Source of the DNA: Scortum barcoo
Taxonomy: Eukaryota > Chordata > Actinopteri > Centrarchiformes > Terapontidae
Direction: 5' to 3'
Length of the DNA: 64,000 nucleotides
Assembly: GCA_023238725.1 (NCBI GenBank)
Contig: CM041533.1
Span: 22,534,176-22,598,175 of the forward strand
Shown here: piece by piece, positions 36,841-48,287 of the stretch
How the letters are laid out: every line of letters begins with the position of its first letter
How positions within the stretch are numbered: the first letter of the stretch is position 1
The notes under the pieces: model-generated
Seen by the model: only the letters and a program-made list of their open reading frames with translations
The model's database searches: none
What the model was told of the DNA's origin: nothing
Program-made: the position numbers and the translations under genes

Positions 36841-36854
36841 GTTGTCATGACAAC
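36841..36854. promoter_or_regulatory. RFX X-box upstream of catip
   Basis: GTTGTCATGACAAC is a perfect 14-base palindrome and fits the RFX X-box GTTGYCATGRCAAC. It lies about 180 bases before the catip start codon, the usual distance for ciliary genes driven by RFX factors. The sequence is seen; binding is inferred. Confidence 0.75.
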
Positions 36855-37032
36855 TCATACCAGTCCGTCTTGTCTCTGCAGACAGAAGCGCAGCTAAGGA
36901 CTGTCTGACAGAAACATGACAAAAACAACCCATCTGTCACGATAAAAGTCTGCCTTGTAAAGCTGCTCCAAGTGGGGAGGGACTGGTTTCAGCTCCGGGA
37001 CTATCTGCCATCAAACACAGGCAGCGGCACTG

Positions 37033-38052
37033 ATGGAAGCCCCGCCGGAAGAGGAGAGTCCCGCCGGGGTCCCGGGGACTGAAGGAGCCGAGCAGGGAGA
37101 GCAGCTGAAAGCCTCAGACGGAGCGGCCGCGCTCATATCCAGCATTGGTGAGTTTATCTGCACAGGTAGGTCTGCGGGTGTCAACGGGGGACAGACAGTA
37201 GGTGAGCCCGAGAGTCAGCACCACCTGGTTTTGGCACATCTCGACTCATCTCGAGGGGTGGGGGCAATAACCAGGAAACAGAGAGGAAGCTTTAGAAAAT
37301 ATCTGACTCTGTCCACTGTGGCTCATGTCCAACCTCAAGTCCCCTTCCTCACTCCTCCCAGAGCCTGCAGAGCTGCAGAGGTGTGTGTTTGCAGACTCCC
37401 TGGTGACTGTGTCGGAGGGTGGTAGAGACCTGGGCAGGTTCACTGTGACGGTGGAGTTTGCCTGCAGAGACCAGCAGCCCTGTGTGCTGCTGCATGCCCA
37501 GAGCCTGGGGGCAATCGATGACTCCCCCTGTGGAACAACAGTGACAGGTGAGGGGAGGCCGAGGCTGCACTGGCACGTTGACCCCCCACTGTTTTGCCCA
37601 CTTACTGATGTTTCATGTTTGTCCATTTAAGCCTACCTAACCACAGACCTGGAGGTGCTGGAGGAAGATTACCACGAGTATGTCAAGGTGAGTCGCTGCA
37701 GGGTTCTGTCTCATTTTAGCATGCATGGATCAGCTGTTGCACAACGTACCCTGCCTTAGAGTATTGTTTCTATTTTGCATCCCCTGCCTGTAAACACATT
37801 TGGCTTCCTTTTCAGCTGGAGGGTCACAGTTTGGACAAGAGGTGTCACATGGTGCAGCGTGACGGGCAGATGGTGATCGATAAAGTCACCACTGTAGGAG
37901 AGGTGAGAGCAGAAACAGCAGTTTTTATTATATATTTTTTATTTATATTTATTATAAGTATTTTTTGTTTGTTTTCCAACCGTCCATCCATCCATCCATC
38001 CATCCAGGAACCAAACTTCCTGCAGTGACATTACTGTAAAGTGTAATCCTTT

Positions 38053-38096
<44 letters not shown>

Positions 38097-40941
38097 TACC
38101 TGTACAGGAGGTGGTGACGACGGAGAGCGTTTCTTACCCCATGTCTGAACTAAGGGGGCTGCTGACTGAAGGTTCCAACCTGCTGCTGATGCGCCTGCTC
38201 GCACTTAAGAAGAAGGTGCCAGGACACATGACGTTCATCTCCTTCGACCAGGGATTACACATCATTCACACCACTCTTGTAGGTTATCATTCCTGTGAGA
38301 CCTCTTGCTCGTTCTGTGTGTTGTCTAAATGTTAAACACTAATTACCTTTTCATCTGTGGTCAGAGTGAGCTGGGTCTGAAGGAGCTGGAGGTTGGGGGT
38401 GAGACTGTGGAGGTATTTGGGGTGGAGAGAGTTGTTCACTCTGTGGAAGAAATTCCCACTACCTGGCAGTGCTACTTCCTGGATGATGGGTAAGTTCAGT
38501 AATGCAAAGGAACTATACTCTGCAAGTTACTAATGAATAGCAAGGCATATCATTTTCCACAGACTTGTACATATATATGGTCCAAAAGCTGCAAATGTCC
38601 CTAAAGGAACAGTTTTGGCAAATCATTTACACAACCGATGACCTAGATATCTTGATGTAGTTTTTGGTCAGGACTGTATGTAAAGAAAGTTGTGCAGTCA
38701 TGTTTTTATAATTTGAGGAATTTTGTCAAGTTAGGTTTTTTATTTCAGCCCCAGATCTGAAGAAACTCATCCCTGCTTTTATTTCTTCGGCCCTCTACCA
38801 CTGTAACTCCCTATATACTTGTGTCAGTCAGAAATCATTCCACCACCTGCTTTTGGTTCAAAACGTTGCAGCTTGGCTGTTAACTCAGTCCAAACAATGT
38901 AACCATATCACCCGTTTTAGCATCCTGGCACTAGCTGGCAGTTTATTTAGGATTCATTTTGAAATGATTTCACTTAGTTTTAAGGCCAAACACGGACCTT
39001 TCTTATTTCTGATCACCTACCCCCCTCCATGTCAGGACACACAAAGGCTATGTTTCTCTTTCTGAGATCCTCAGACAGGGTGTTGCCAGCCATCCCAAGG
39101 CTTTGGCTAAAAACCAAAGGCGACAGGTCTTTTGTTGTGAGAGCCCCTAGAGTACAATGGAGCAATCTCCCAGAGAAGATCAGGCTTGCAGATCCAGTCC
39201 CCCATTTTATTTCACGTATTGCAACACATTTTTATAAAAAAGCTTTTATTGGGTAATAGATAATAATAACAATAATAATAATAACTTTTATTTATGTAGC
39301 ACTTTACACAACACAGGGTAACAAAGTGCTTCAAAGGCAGGTTAAAAACATACATACAGTGCAGAAATCAACACACAAATGACATATGACATACATATGA
39401 CTTACATACACCATACACACAAATACACATAAATATACATAACAACAAGAGCCCAGTGTTGGAAAAGAACTAAAGGGATGGAGACATGGGAAGGCTAACC
39501 TGTAGAGGTGGGTTTTTAAGAGCCGTTTAAAACAGAGCACAGATTCAGCGGATCTAATTGACCGTGGGAGGCTGTTCCAAAGTCGAGGAGCTGGAACCTC
39601 GAAGGCATGGTCACCTCTAGTTTTAAGATTAGATCGGGGGACAGATAGAACCCCTTGGTCTGATGACCGGAGTGAACGGCATGCGGATAGAGTAAGGGAC
39701 CAGTAGCTCTGATAAATAATCCGGGGCTAGCCCAGGGAATTACAGTAATCTAAACGAGAGAAGATTAAGGTGTGCACTAAAAGTTCTATGTGTTTCACTG
39801 ATAGAGTGGGTTTAAGTTTTGCAATGTTTCTTAACTGAAAGAAGAAGCAGGACTGAGTGAATCTAGTGGTGTGAGATTCAAAAATCTCTAAGCTGTGAAT
39901 ATGCAGGTGGGCAACCACCGCGCACCACGATGATTAGATGAGACTAAGGTGGTAGCTAGCTTAGCCACCAGATGTTGTTGTTGCAGTTGGAAGTTATTCC
40001 TCTTCTGGCATTTTTTAGCCACTTAAAAAAACAGCCTGAGCTTCATTACAGTCACCCTCTCGGCTGAAGCAGGGGAAACCAAGACCATAATCACATTCGT
40101 AAACTGGGAACCAAAGTTAAAGATATGTGACTTAGTGTTGACCAAAAATGTATTAAGTGATATTTGGATAACATGTCTGTTTATATGCATATCTATCTAT
40201 GCTTTTAGATGCTTGAGTTTCTGTTTTCTTGTTGTGTGTGTGCATGACGTTTGGCCACCACCAAAACACCTCTGCATCCTCAACGAGAGCATGCATTTAT
40301 GACTTTGATGTTCTGTAAATCAATTTGTGGTAATAAACTGTATTGTTTTATTACTTGATATGTTTGTGTTCTCGTATCAGGCACCTGGCCAGCAGAGTGC
40401 AGGTGGGATCACCGGTCACCATGAGGCTTCTGCAGCTGCCGTCACAGCCGCAAAAAGGTAACCATACCCACAGATATAAAAACTGTTTCTCTAAGGAAAC
40501 AGAGTCAGTCATGGTGTTGTGTGTGCGCATGTTAGGTTTTGAGAAGATCCCCCTGGTGTGGGAAGAAGACATGCAGATGCGCTCCAAGTTCCTGGACAGA
40601 AAGGTAAACAGTCATGTTCTCATATGATAAAGACAGTGGCTTAATATTTGTGGCTGCACTGACTGCACCTACTTTTTCACGTACATCTCAGCTTACCCTA
40701 CGAAGCTTCTGAGCAGAGCAGAATATGAATGTGTGCTTGTGTCTCTTTGGGGCAGGAGGAGCTGAAGGCGGACCATGCCTCGTACCTGAGACAGCATCCA
40801 GACATCCGCGCCCTCGTGGCCGACTTTCTACAGTTCTTGCTGCTGAGGAAACCAGATGACGTCTTCCAGTTTGCAAGAGAGTACTTCCTCCCGTTTGCCT
40901 CCCACCGTCCTCCAGAACCAAGCATGAACCCCTCGCTCTGA
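37033..40941 (+). CDS. catip: Ciliogenesis-associated TTC17-interacting protein
   Basis: Nine exons join in frame: 37033-37147, 37362-37547, 37632-37687, 37816-37902, 38108-38278, 38365-38489, 40381-40457, 40536-40603 and 40756-40941. They give 356 residues (human CATIP is slightly longer). The acidic N-terminus (MEAPPEEESPAGVPG) is followed by the conserved body (VTTESVSYPMSELRGLLTEG, GHMTFISFDQGLHIIHTTL). The C-terminal HPDIRALVADFLQFLLLRKP then VFQFAREYF resembles the RIIa/DPY-30 dimerisation-docking fold of axonemal proteins. CATIP works with TTC17 in actin polymerisation and primary cilium formation. An X-box upstream supports ciliary regulation. AATAAA is at 41134-41139. Intron 6 is swollen by LINE fragments. 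Neighbourhood with tmbim1 and pnkd matches human 2q35. Confidence 0.93.
38059..38092. repeat. (GT)n microsatellite in catip intron 4
   Basis: GT run of about 34 bases ending shortly before the exon 5 acceptor. A (CATC)n run is at 37982-38006 in the same intron. Confidence 0.95.
38740..39256 (+). mobile_element. LINE reverse transcriptase 3' fragment in catip intron 6
   Basis: In frame pieces the plus strand reads LWLKTKGDRSFVVRAPRVQW and LPEKIRLADPV, then HFYKKAF. This matches 'KTKGDRAFAVRAPRLWNSLP' and 'IRLADSV' near the end of fish LINE reverse transcriptases. Stops and shifts show that it is dead. Confidence 0.8.
39258..39960 (-). mobile_element. Second LINE fragment, opposite orientation
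   Basis: The minus strand shows LVHTLIFSRLDYCNSLG, then KTRGDHAFEVPAPRLWNSLP, then CFKRLLKTHLYRLAF, the usual order at the end of an L2/Rex-like ORF2. The 3' tail (tttatttatgtagcacttta) abuts the preceding plus-strand fragment, so the two copies are tail to tail. Confidence 0.85.
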
Positions 40942-41519
40942 AAGCACACCTGAAGGCACATATCACACACTCAGAGCAAACATTTTTATAGCTTTGTGTT
41001 AATTTATCTTGAAATGAAAATTTAAAACTGCATTTGGTTACACCCTCAGCTTTCCTCCCTAGTGACATGAACAGTAATGATGAACAATAACTTTCAAGCC
41101 TGAGACTTGAACCTGAGCTGTGTGATTTTGCTAAATAAACATTAGTGATCTGATTAAAGTGGTTTGTTTCACACAGTGTTTGTAGTTTCATTTGGGTACA
41201 CTGACAGTTTTACTGGGCGGACTACTTCGGGCATGTCTGAGCAATGGATGATTTCTTGTTTGTCGTCCAAGATGGGACGGCGCGGTTCCCAAAATAAAAG
41301 CATGAGAATTTTTACATAATGAAATGACGAGCGTTACCTTTCACCGGATGGTTCTGTGCGTAGGGGAAACGGTGCAGACTAACCACCTCACCTAGACCAA
41401 ACCGACTAAACAAATAATCATCAATAATATTTGAAACAGTCATGTTTCTTCGTCACCCGTAAACATCTTATTTTGAAGGTTTGTAGAGGAAGCCGTAACT
41501 ACACGTCCTTCTGAAAGTG

Positions 41520-41657
41520 AAACCGTCCACGAGAGAGCATCGACTGACAGACTAAAATTTACGGACCACGATTAACACGGACACTTGTCGCTGTCACACA
41601 GGACATTGTCGCAGTGAATTAAAGAAGACAAACCCTGTTGGAGGGGAGCCGGCCGCG
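41520..41657 (+). other. 5' untranslated exon of the DED caspase
   Basis: A GC-rich segment ends in a strong donor (GCCGCG then GTAAGT at 41658). The next acceptor on this strand is at 42523-42524, leading to the caspase start at 42586. The true 5' end is unknown. Only about 0.4 kb separates it from the catip polyadenylation signal. Confidence 0.55.
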
Positions 41658-42585
41658 GTAAGTTTTAACGCTGAGTCACTCACCTGTGTGGACGTGAAGT
41701 TATCCAGCCTCAACCTGTCTGCTGTACAGTGTGTGAAGTCTGAGGGAAACTCTGAATTAAGCTGCTGACCTCTGTCATGTGAGCGCTGTGTTGGCTGTCT
41801 TGGCGTTATATTAGTTTGTTTTCGTACTTTTTAAACTTGTAATTTCCGTTTTGCGATTTCCCGTGACGTCACTTCAGGACAACACTGAAATTTGGCACTG
41901 AGTGATTAAAAAACACAACTATGATCCATCCTGTAAGATTATTAAGATCAGTATTGTGTTTTTCATACGGCACAGTCGATATCACAAAGTGGAAGATGTA
42001 AAACACTAAGAGAAAGCCGGTGAGCAGTTTAAGGAAAAGGAAACGAAAAAGGAAAAGGCAAGGAAAAGAGGCCTAATAAAAGACCAACACACAGATCACA
42101 GCTGATGTGTCTGAACACCAAGCTATCGAGAAAAGCCAACATGTTACTGCCTCAGGCTGATAAAGGGAGAGTCCCTCTATAATCTGGGGTTCAGGCCATG
42201 TAGTAATGAGGGCTCTAACAATATACTACAGTGATGCTACCGTGCTTTCTGATATGTGTCACCTATGGTGTAAATTTCTTGAATATATCTATCTATGTAA
42301 CCAGATTAAGTATGAAGCTGGTATCTGGTGGTGCAATAATGACTTTTTATTGTGCTGTACGGTGTCTCTCAGGGAAATTTGTTGATATGGCATATTTCTA
42401 AAATTTGTTCTTTTTTTTTCAAAATTACTTTATCAAATAAGTCTTTTAAATCCATGTAATCTTCCCCTTATCTTTGTTTAGTTTCATCACCTGCTTGTCT
42501 CTGTTCTTTGTGCCCCTCTGATAGCATCAGTGTGAAGGGCACAGTGAGCTGAGCACCAGGCCTGCGCTGGTGGGTGGAGTCTGTG

Positions 42586-45500
42586 ATGGACAGGCTGAAG
42601 CTGTCCCACATAGATGAGGAGCTTGACTCCACTGAGGTGGCGGCTCTCTGCTTCTTGTGCTCTGATGTTGTCAACAGGAAACGCCTGGAGGGGGTAAGCA
42701 CCACACATAGCTCAAGTAACTCTGGACAGTTGAGTTGACATTCACCAAAATAAAAGTCTCATATTGTAAAAAATGTTTATTTTTTCCCTTTTCTCCCGCT
42801 ATCTAACAATATTCTTAACTAGTTTTGACTTCACAAAGTGCTTCAAAGTCAAGACAAAGTAAAGATTTAGTAACTCAAAGTGTGATGGCAAATAGACAGG
42901 GTGATTACCATGCCGTCTTTGAAGGAGATGTGTTTTAGCAGCATTTCTGTCACATTGCTAATATTCTCAGTTGTTGGTTTGCCTTCTTAAAGTTTTGTTT
43001 GTGTGTTTCTTGGTTGTTCTTGTACAGATTGCAGACGCAAAGGGGCTGTTCTTGAGACTAGAGGAAAAAGGTCTGCTGGATAATTATTTCTTCCTTTCTC
43101 AGCTGCTCTACACCATCCGTCGAGCAGATCTCCTTAGCCTCATAGAGACAGACAGCAGGCGACTAGAGGAAACCGACGCAAATCCCATGTTGTCAAATTA
43201 CAGGTAAAAGTAGAAAGAAATGTGTTATAACTGGAACATATAACAGAATGGCAGAATTACAGTCAGTCGAATTCCCAAAGTCTCAGTGTTTTGCCTTTTG
43301 TTTCTTTGCCTCTCCATCTTCTCTTTCTCCTCTGTGCTCTCCTGCTCTTTGTATCAGGGTGATGCTGTACAGGATATATGAGGACATGACTCAGGAAAAC
43401 CTTGACAAGATGAAATTCCTGTTGAGCAACAAGCTGCAAAAAAGAAAAATAGAGACATCCAATGTGAGAGCACACACACCCACCTTGCCACACCCACGGC
43501 CTCATAAGAAATAGTGACTTATAGACCACAGTTTTTTACTTTTGAGTGAAATCTAATTTACTACATTAGGAACTAAAGGTGTAGTTAATTGTAAATATCT
43601 AAACTTCCCTCAGCATACCAAAATGATTGTACCTTTTTCCTGTGAAGGTAGAAAAGAAAGAAATATATATGTATATATTATTTATATTTATTAATAAGGT
43701 TTTTCTAAGGTTGTATCAAGCAAACATGAACTCTCAAATATACAAATATAAACAGTTCAGTGCATTCAATAGAGTGTCACCATGGCACTGAATTGCAAAC
43801 AGGCTGAAGGATATTGTATTGATACATTTCCAAATTAGTACTGGCTTGAAGTTTGACTTTATCAGTGGGGTTGACCTCAGTTCAGATGATGCAGACATGC
43901 TCTGGTGATTTTGGACATTTTTTGGCCATGATCAGTGGTTGCTGGTTGCATGTCTGAACATGCATTCAACATTCCTCTATCAAATAAAAAAGGCACATAT
44001 TAGTGTGATGGCTGATACGCTTTTACATATTTTATTACTAAAGTTTTTTGTTTTTTTTATTCTGTGTTCATTTAACATTTGCATACAATCCTTTAACTTT
44101 AATACTAGGTTTCCAATGCTCATCCAACTTTTGGTACATTTCACTGTACTGACCCTAGCAGACCACTATTACTGCACCTGAAAGGATTTCTAGAGTTATG
44201 ATGCAGCTGTAAAGATTCCTCATGCACAGGCACAAACAAGTCTTCTCTTTATTTTTTCATTACAGACAGCACTGGATCTGTTTGTTGAAATGGAAAAGAC
44301 TGGTCTACTCTCGAGTACAAATCTTTATGAGCTGCATTCAGTATTGAAGGAGATGGATCAGCAACTGGCATCAACTGTGCAGTGCTACATGCATGAAAGT
44401 ATGAGGCACGCTTACACACACAAGCATGTACACATTTCATTTTGAGTAATACTTCTGAATACTGAATACTGAAATTCATCAAACAATTTTACTCTTTTTC
44501 AGGGGCAACCCAGAGGCCTCAAAGTCATTTACCTGCTCATGTCAGCATGGATTACCAGGTGTGTGTTTAAATAAATGTGTGTCTGTATACATTTAATCCC
44601 ATAATGAACCAGTTCACTGTTTTCTTTCCACAGAGGGTCAACAACACCTACCAGCCAACATCTCTGCCAATATCTGAGACTGAGCCCAGCTGTAAGTATC
44701 TATTTTTCACTGTATTACTTACTCATTCATATGAATTCATTCAGTAATTACCCCTAAAGGCCAGGTTACAGCTTCACAATATTCTACTTCAGTGCTATAG
44801 ATATTCACTCTCAGGCTATTATCTGTATCATAGACATACAATGGATGTAAATTTCTACTGTCTTTGCTCCTCAGATCAAGGACAGAGTGTTTATTCTGAT
44901 GCACAACCAAACACAAAGCCCTCCTCTGCACCTGATGAGGTAACCATTCAGAAAAGCACACATGCCCTTCATTTATTCATTCATCTATCAGATCATTAAT
45001 ATCTATGATTTGTCTATGTGGGTGTGCTTGTGCCCTTAGAGAGAGTACTACGCCCTAACTCATACACCTCATGGTCAGTGTGTGGTCATCAACAATGAGC
45101 ATTTCTCAGGAACATCGCTGAGAGATAGAGCGGGGACTCTGGAGGACGAGAGTATGTGTGCTTGCTTATCTGTTAGTGACCGAGCACCAGTCGAGGTCGT
45201 GTTGTGGCACTTATGACGTTTGATACGGTGATGTCAAGTACAAGAAATCTGTCAGCAGGCTTAAATTTGTCTCTCCTTTACATGACACAGAGGCCCTGAG
45301 AAAAGTGTTCACCCGGCTTGGCTTCACTGTGGTGGTACACAATGACCTCACAGCGGCTGACATGCTTCTTAAGTTGAGTGAGCTGAGCAACAGGAACTTT
45401 CTCAATGATGATGCCTTGGTGAGTTGACTCACACACTTAGCTGTACCATCACTGCAGCTGTATATACTTCTTTTATTTTACTCTTTAAAGGAGTAGTTTA

Positions 45501-46942
45501 ACATTTTAGAGATCTAATTTTCGCTTTATTGCAGAGAGTTAGATGAGAAGGTTGATACCTTCCTCATGTCTGTATGGCAGAGCAGCCTGGCCAAGAAATA
45601 GTCCAGCACATAAGATCTCATAAAACCACATGTCATTTTTAAACTTTGTGTTTGTACTGAGATGAGAAAATGAGATATAACATGTCATAAGTGCGCTATT
45701 GAAGCACTTTTTGGGCTTTTGTATTAATGGCAGTCTATCAGGAGACATTAAACACTTTAAATGTTTTTATGGAGTTTCATGCTGTACCAATAGACCTGTG
45801 ATATAATAATAAATGACTGTCCAGTCCTGGTCCTGACTGGTTTTCCATCATATGTTCATACTTTGGCTCCTTTGATTGTGAAACAGGTATTAAATTGCGT
45901 TGCACTGTGTTATGAAAAAGTCTTGTAAAAACACTGCTTCATATTTACAGTACAGAGCTGAGAGTGGTAACAGTGTCCTCATCAATCTCTCAGCAAGAAA
46001 GCAAATGAGTCTTTTCTTTAAGACAGTGTACTCACAACAGTCCTGTCTAACTATTCCTTTTCTAAATTGTAGTTATCCCACATGTTTCTACCATTAATTG
46101 TGATTGCTTACAAAACCATCTCATGTTTAATTCCAGCTGAATTTTATGTGACTAAGAATAATATCTGAAATCTTTAAAAAAAAAAAGATGTCTGCCTCTG
46201 ATCTCAGGTGGTGTGCGTGCTCTCCCATGGAGAAAAGGGATGCGTCTTTGGGACTGATGCAGAGCCCGTGGACATACGGGATCTTACACAGCTCTTCACG
46301 AGCAAGCGAGCTCCCACCTTGGCAGCGAAGCCCAAGCTGTTCTTCATCCAAGCGTGTCAGGGAAGCGGCTACCAGCAAGGGGCCATGCCATGTCCCCCGA
46401 AGCCAGCACAGGAGGAGGACGAAGTCAGCTGCCTGGAGGAAGACGCGGGGTCCGTGAACAGCGAGAAGGTGCCTTGGGATGCTGACTTCCTGCTGGGCAT
46501 GGCCACCGTGTCGGAGTACAAGTCGTTTCGAAACACTGTCACAGGCTCCATCTACATCCAGGAGCTGTGCAAACAGCTGATGAGTTCTGCAAAAAGGTGA
46601 GAGACACAGTTTAAAATGATGCTTGTTGTGTCTGTGATAAAATGCACTTTGCAGTGGTGAATGTCTGGTGAATATTTGTCTTTTCCCATATTAGGGAACA
46701 TGATTATGATCCAGTCTGTTTCTGTATGTCTGTGTTTGATGTTTTCAAGCGCATCTGATGTGCTGTTATAATTCGTGATGTGTTTCTGATGTTTTATGTG
46801 CAGCTCGGAGAATGATGATATTCTCAGTGTCCTGACACGCGTGAACAGGGAGGTCAGCAAAGGAGTGTACTTAAATTTCAAGCAAATGCCAGAGCCCAAA
46901 TACACCCTCACCAAGAAGCTCGTCCTGAAGTGTGTGAGCTGA
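42586..46942 (+). CDS. casp10: DED initiator caspase, caspase-10-like (caspase-8 subfamily)
   Basis: Eleven coding exons join in frame: 42586-42693, 43028-43203, 43358-43463, 44266-44398, 44503-44558, 44634-44691, 44875-44939, 45040-45151, 45291-45418, 46208-46596 and 46804-46942, for 489 residues. Two death effector domains occupy about residues 1-175; the first carries the RxDL motif (IRRADLL). A Ser/Pro/Gln-rich linker follows. The protease has His in VCVLSHGEKG, Cys in FFIQACQGSG, and the likely self-cleavage site LEED between subunits. FLCSDVVNRKRLE, VFTRLGFTV and KPKLFFIQACQG are closer to caspase-10 than caspase-8, but caspase-8 is not excluded. It would be recruited by FADD to Fas-type receptor complexes. 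AATAAA is at 47206-47211. Confidence 0.88.
45488..45780 (+). repeat. Teleost dispersed repeat (second family) in a caspase intron
   Basis: 'gcagagagttagatgagaag', 'ctcatgtctgtatggcagag' and 'ggccaagaaatagtccagca' belong to the same family as the antisense copy at 4979-5440. It lies in the intron between caspase exons 45291-45418 and 46208-46596. Confidence 0.55.
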
Positions 46943-47211
46943 GTCCAAGTGAAACATTCCAAGATTAACGTAGATTGGATACTCGTAGACCTTACCGGTC
47001 TACTGCATGACTGTGTGTGTGTGTATGTTTTTAATCTCTCTGTATGGTACGCTCAGATGAATTTGAATGTCAGCATCTTTGTAATTATCTTGAGAAGCTG
47101 TTTTTTAATCTCAAGAACAGAAAAAAACATAATGATAGAGCAAATATTTTCAGAGTAAAAGTCTAATTTGAAATGTTTGTCATTTTTCTTATGTGACTTA
47201 TCAAAAATAAA

Positions 47212-47990
47212 CTATAAGACATCATTTGGAAAGTCTCTTCTTGTCACAGTATTACAGATCACAGCAAAGCAGTTGTATGTCAGAGTGATGAGCGTCATCA
47301 CCCTCCATCCACCTTTTCAAAGCAATAGCACATAGTGACATCAATGAATAGTGCACATAATAGCTCTCAGTGCTGTTATTTGAGGAGAGTGTCATTTAAA
47401 GGAAAACACAAGTCCTTTAAAATACAAATTATTTTTGTTTGGATCGGTGGTCGTATGGAGTCAAAAATATTCAATACCAAATGTTGCAGTTTTTCACATC
47501 TCATCTATACATGATGTACACCTCCTTATCCTGTAGGACCATGGTTTTTTATTCACAGTAGGATTTAAATAAACATACAGACGTAAGAGTGAAATGCACA
47601 TGTACTAGATGGGCCTTTAAATGACTGATGGGTTAATATGTAAACTGACATGTAAACGTTTTTCATGTTTAGGCCCGTCCTGGTAATGAACTTAATTATC
47701 GTAGCTTTGGGCGTGTGTACTTTTAATGTTAAATCTTAGTTACAAAATAATCATTCGTCCTGTCGGATGAGTGAAGGAGGTTTATTGTACACTTGAGCTG
47801 TAAAATTGAGAGAAAGACTATTACACTAAATAGAAAAATAAGTATTTTTTAGATTCATGTGCTCAGTGTGTAGTTGTACTGCACTTTTACTCAGTAACAT
47901 GAGAAGTACCTGTTGAACATGAGTCAGCTCACAAGCCCGGTAGGCCTAATTGCAAACACACACACAAACACACACTCACTCAAACGTCCA
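47212..47990. other. Intergenic stretch, nothing supported
   Basis: AT-rich DNA between the caspase 3' end and the tmbim1 leader exon. Only a short CA and GA run near 47960-48030 stands out. Confidence 0.5.
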
Positions 47991-48039
47991 CACCCACAGG
48001 ACCCGTGTGTGTGTGTGTGTGAGAGAGAGAGAAAGGCAG

Positions 48040-48287
48040 ATTCCTCTGGACTCCACCCTGCTCTTGCTGTTCCAGGAAATGTTCTTCAGTGCTGCTCCTC
48101 ATGTGCGTGCAGCAGCAGGACGGCGGAGGAAGCACAGGGACTACTTGACGTTAAATCTTCTCAAGCTCACCTCTGAGCGCAGTGTGCTGTTTGTGCTGGT
48201 CTGACAGCCGGACAGCTGCCTCTTATCATCGCTGGGAATTGCAACCTCCGGATAGTCTCTCTCTCTGTCGTTGGCATCTCTCCCTTG
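48040..48287 (+). other. Putative 5' untranslated exon of tmbim1
   Basis: A GC-richer segment ends in CTCCCTTG followed by the strong donor GTGAGT at 48288. The first downstream acceptor with a coding continuation is the tmbim1 one at 52085-52086, so this would be its leader exon across an intron of 3.8 kb. The 5' limit is arbitrary. Confidence 0.45.

Noticed and set aside
40688..41191. A 167-codon minus-strand frame
   Set aside because: Shadow of the last catip exon, with no homology of its own.
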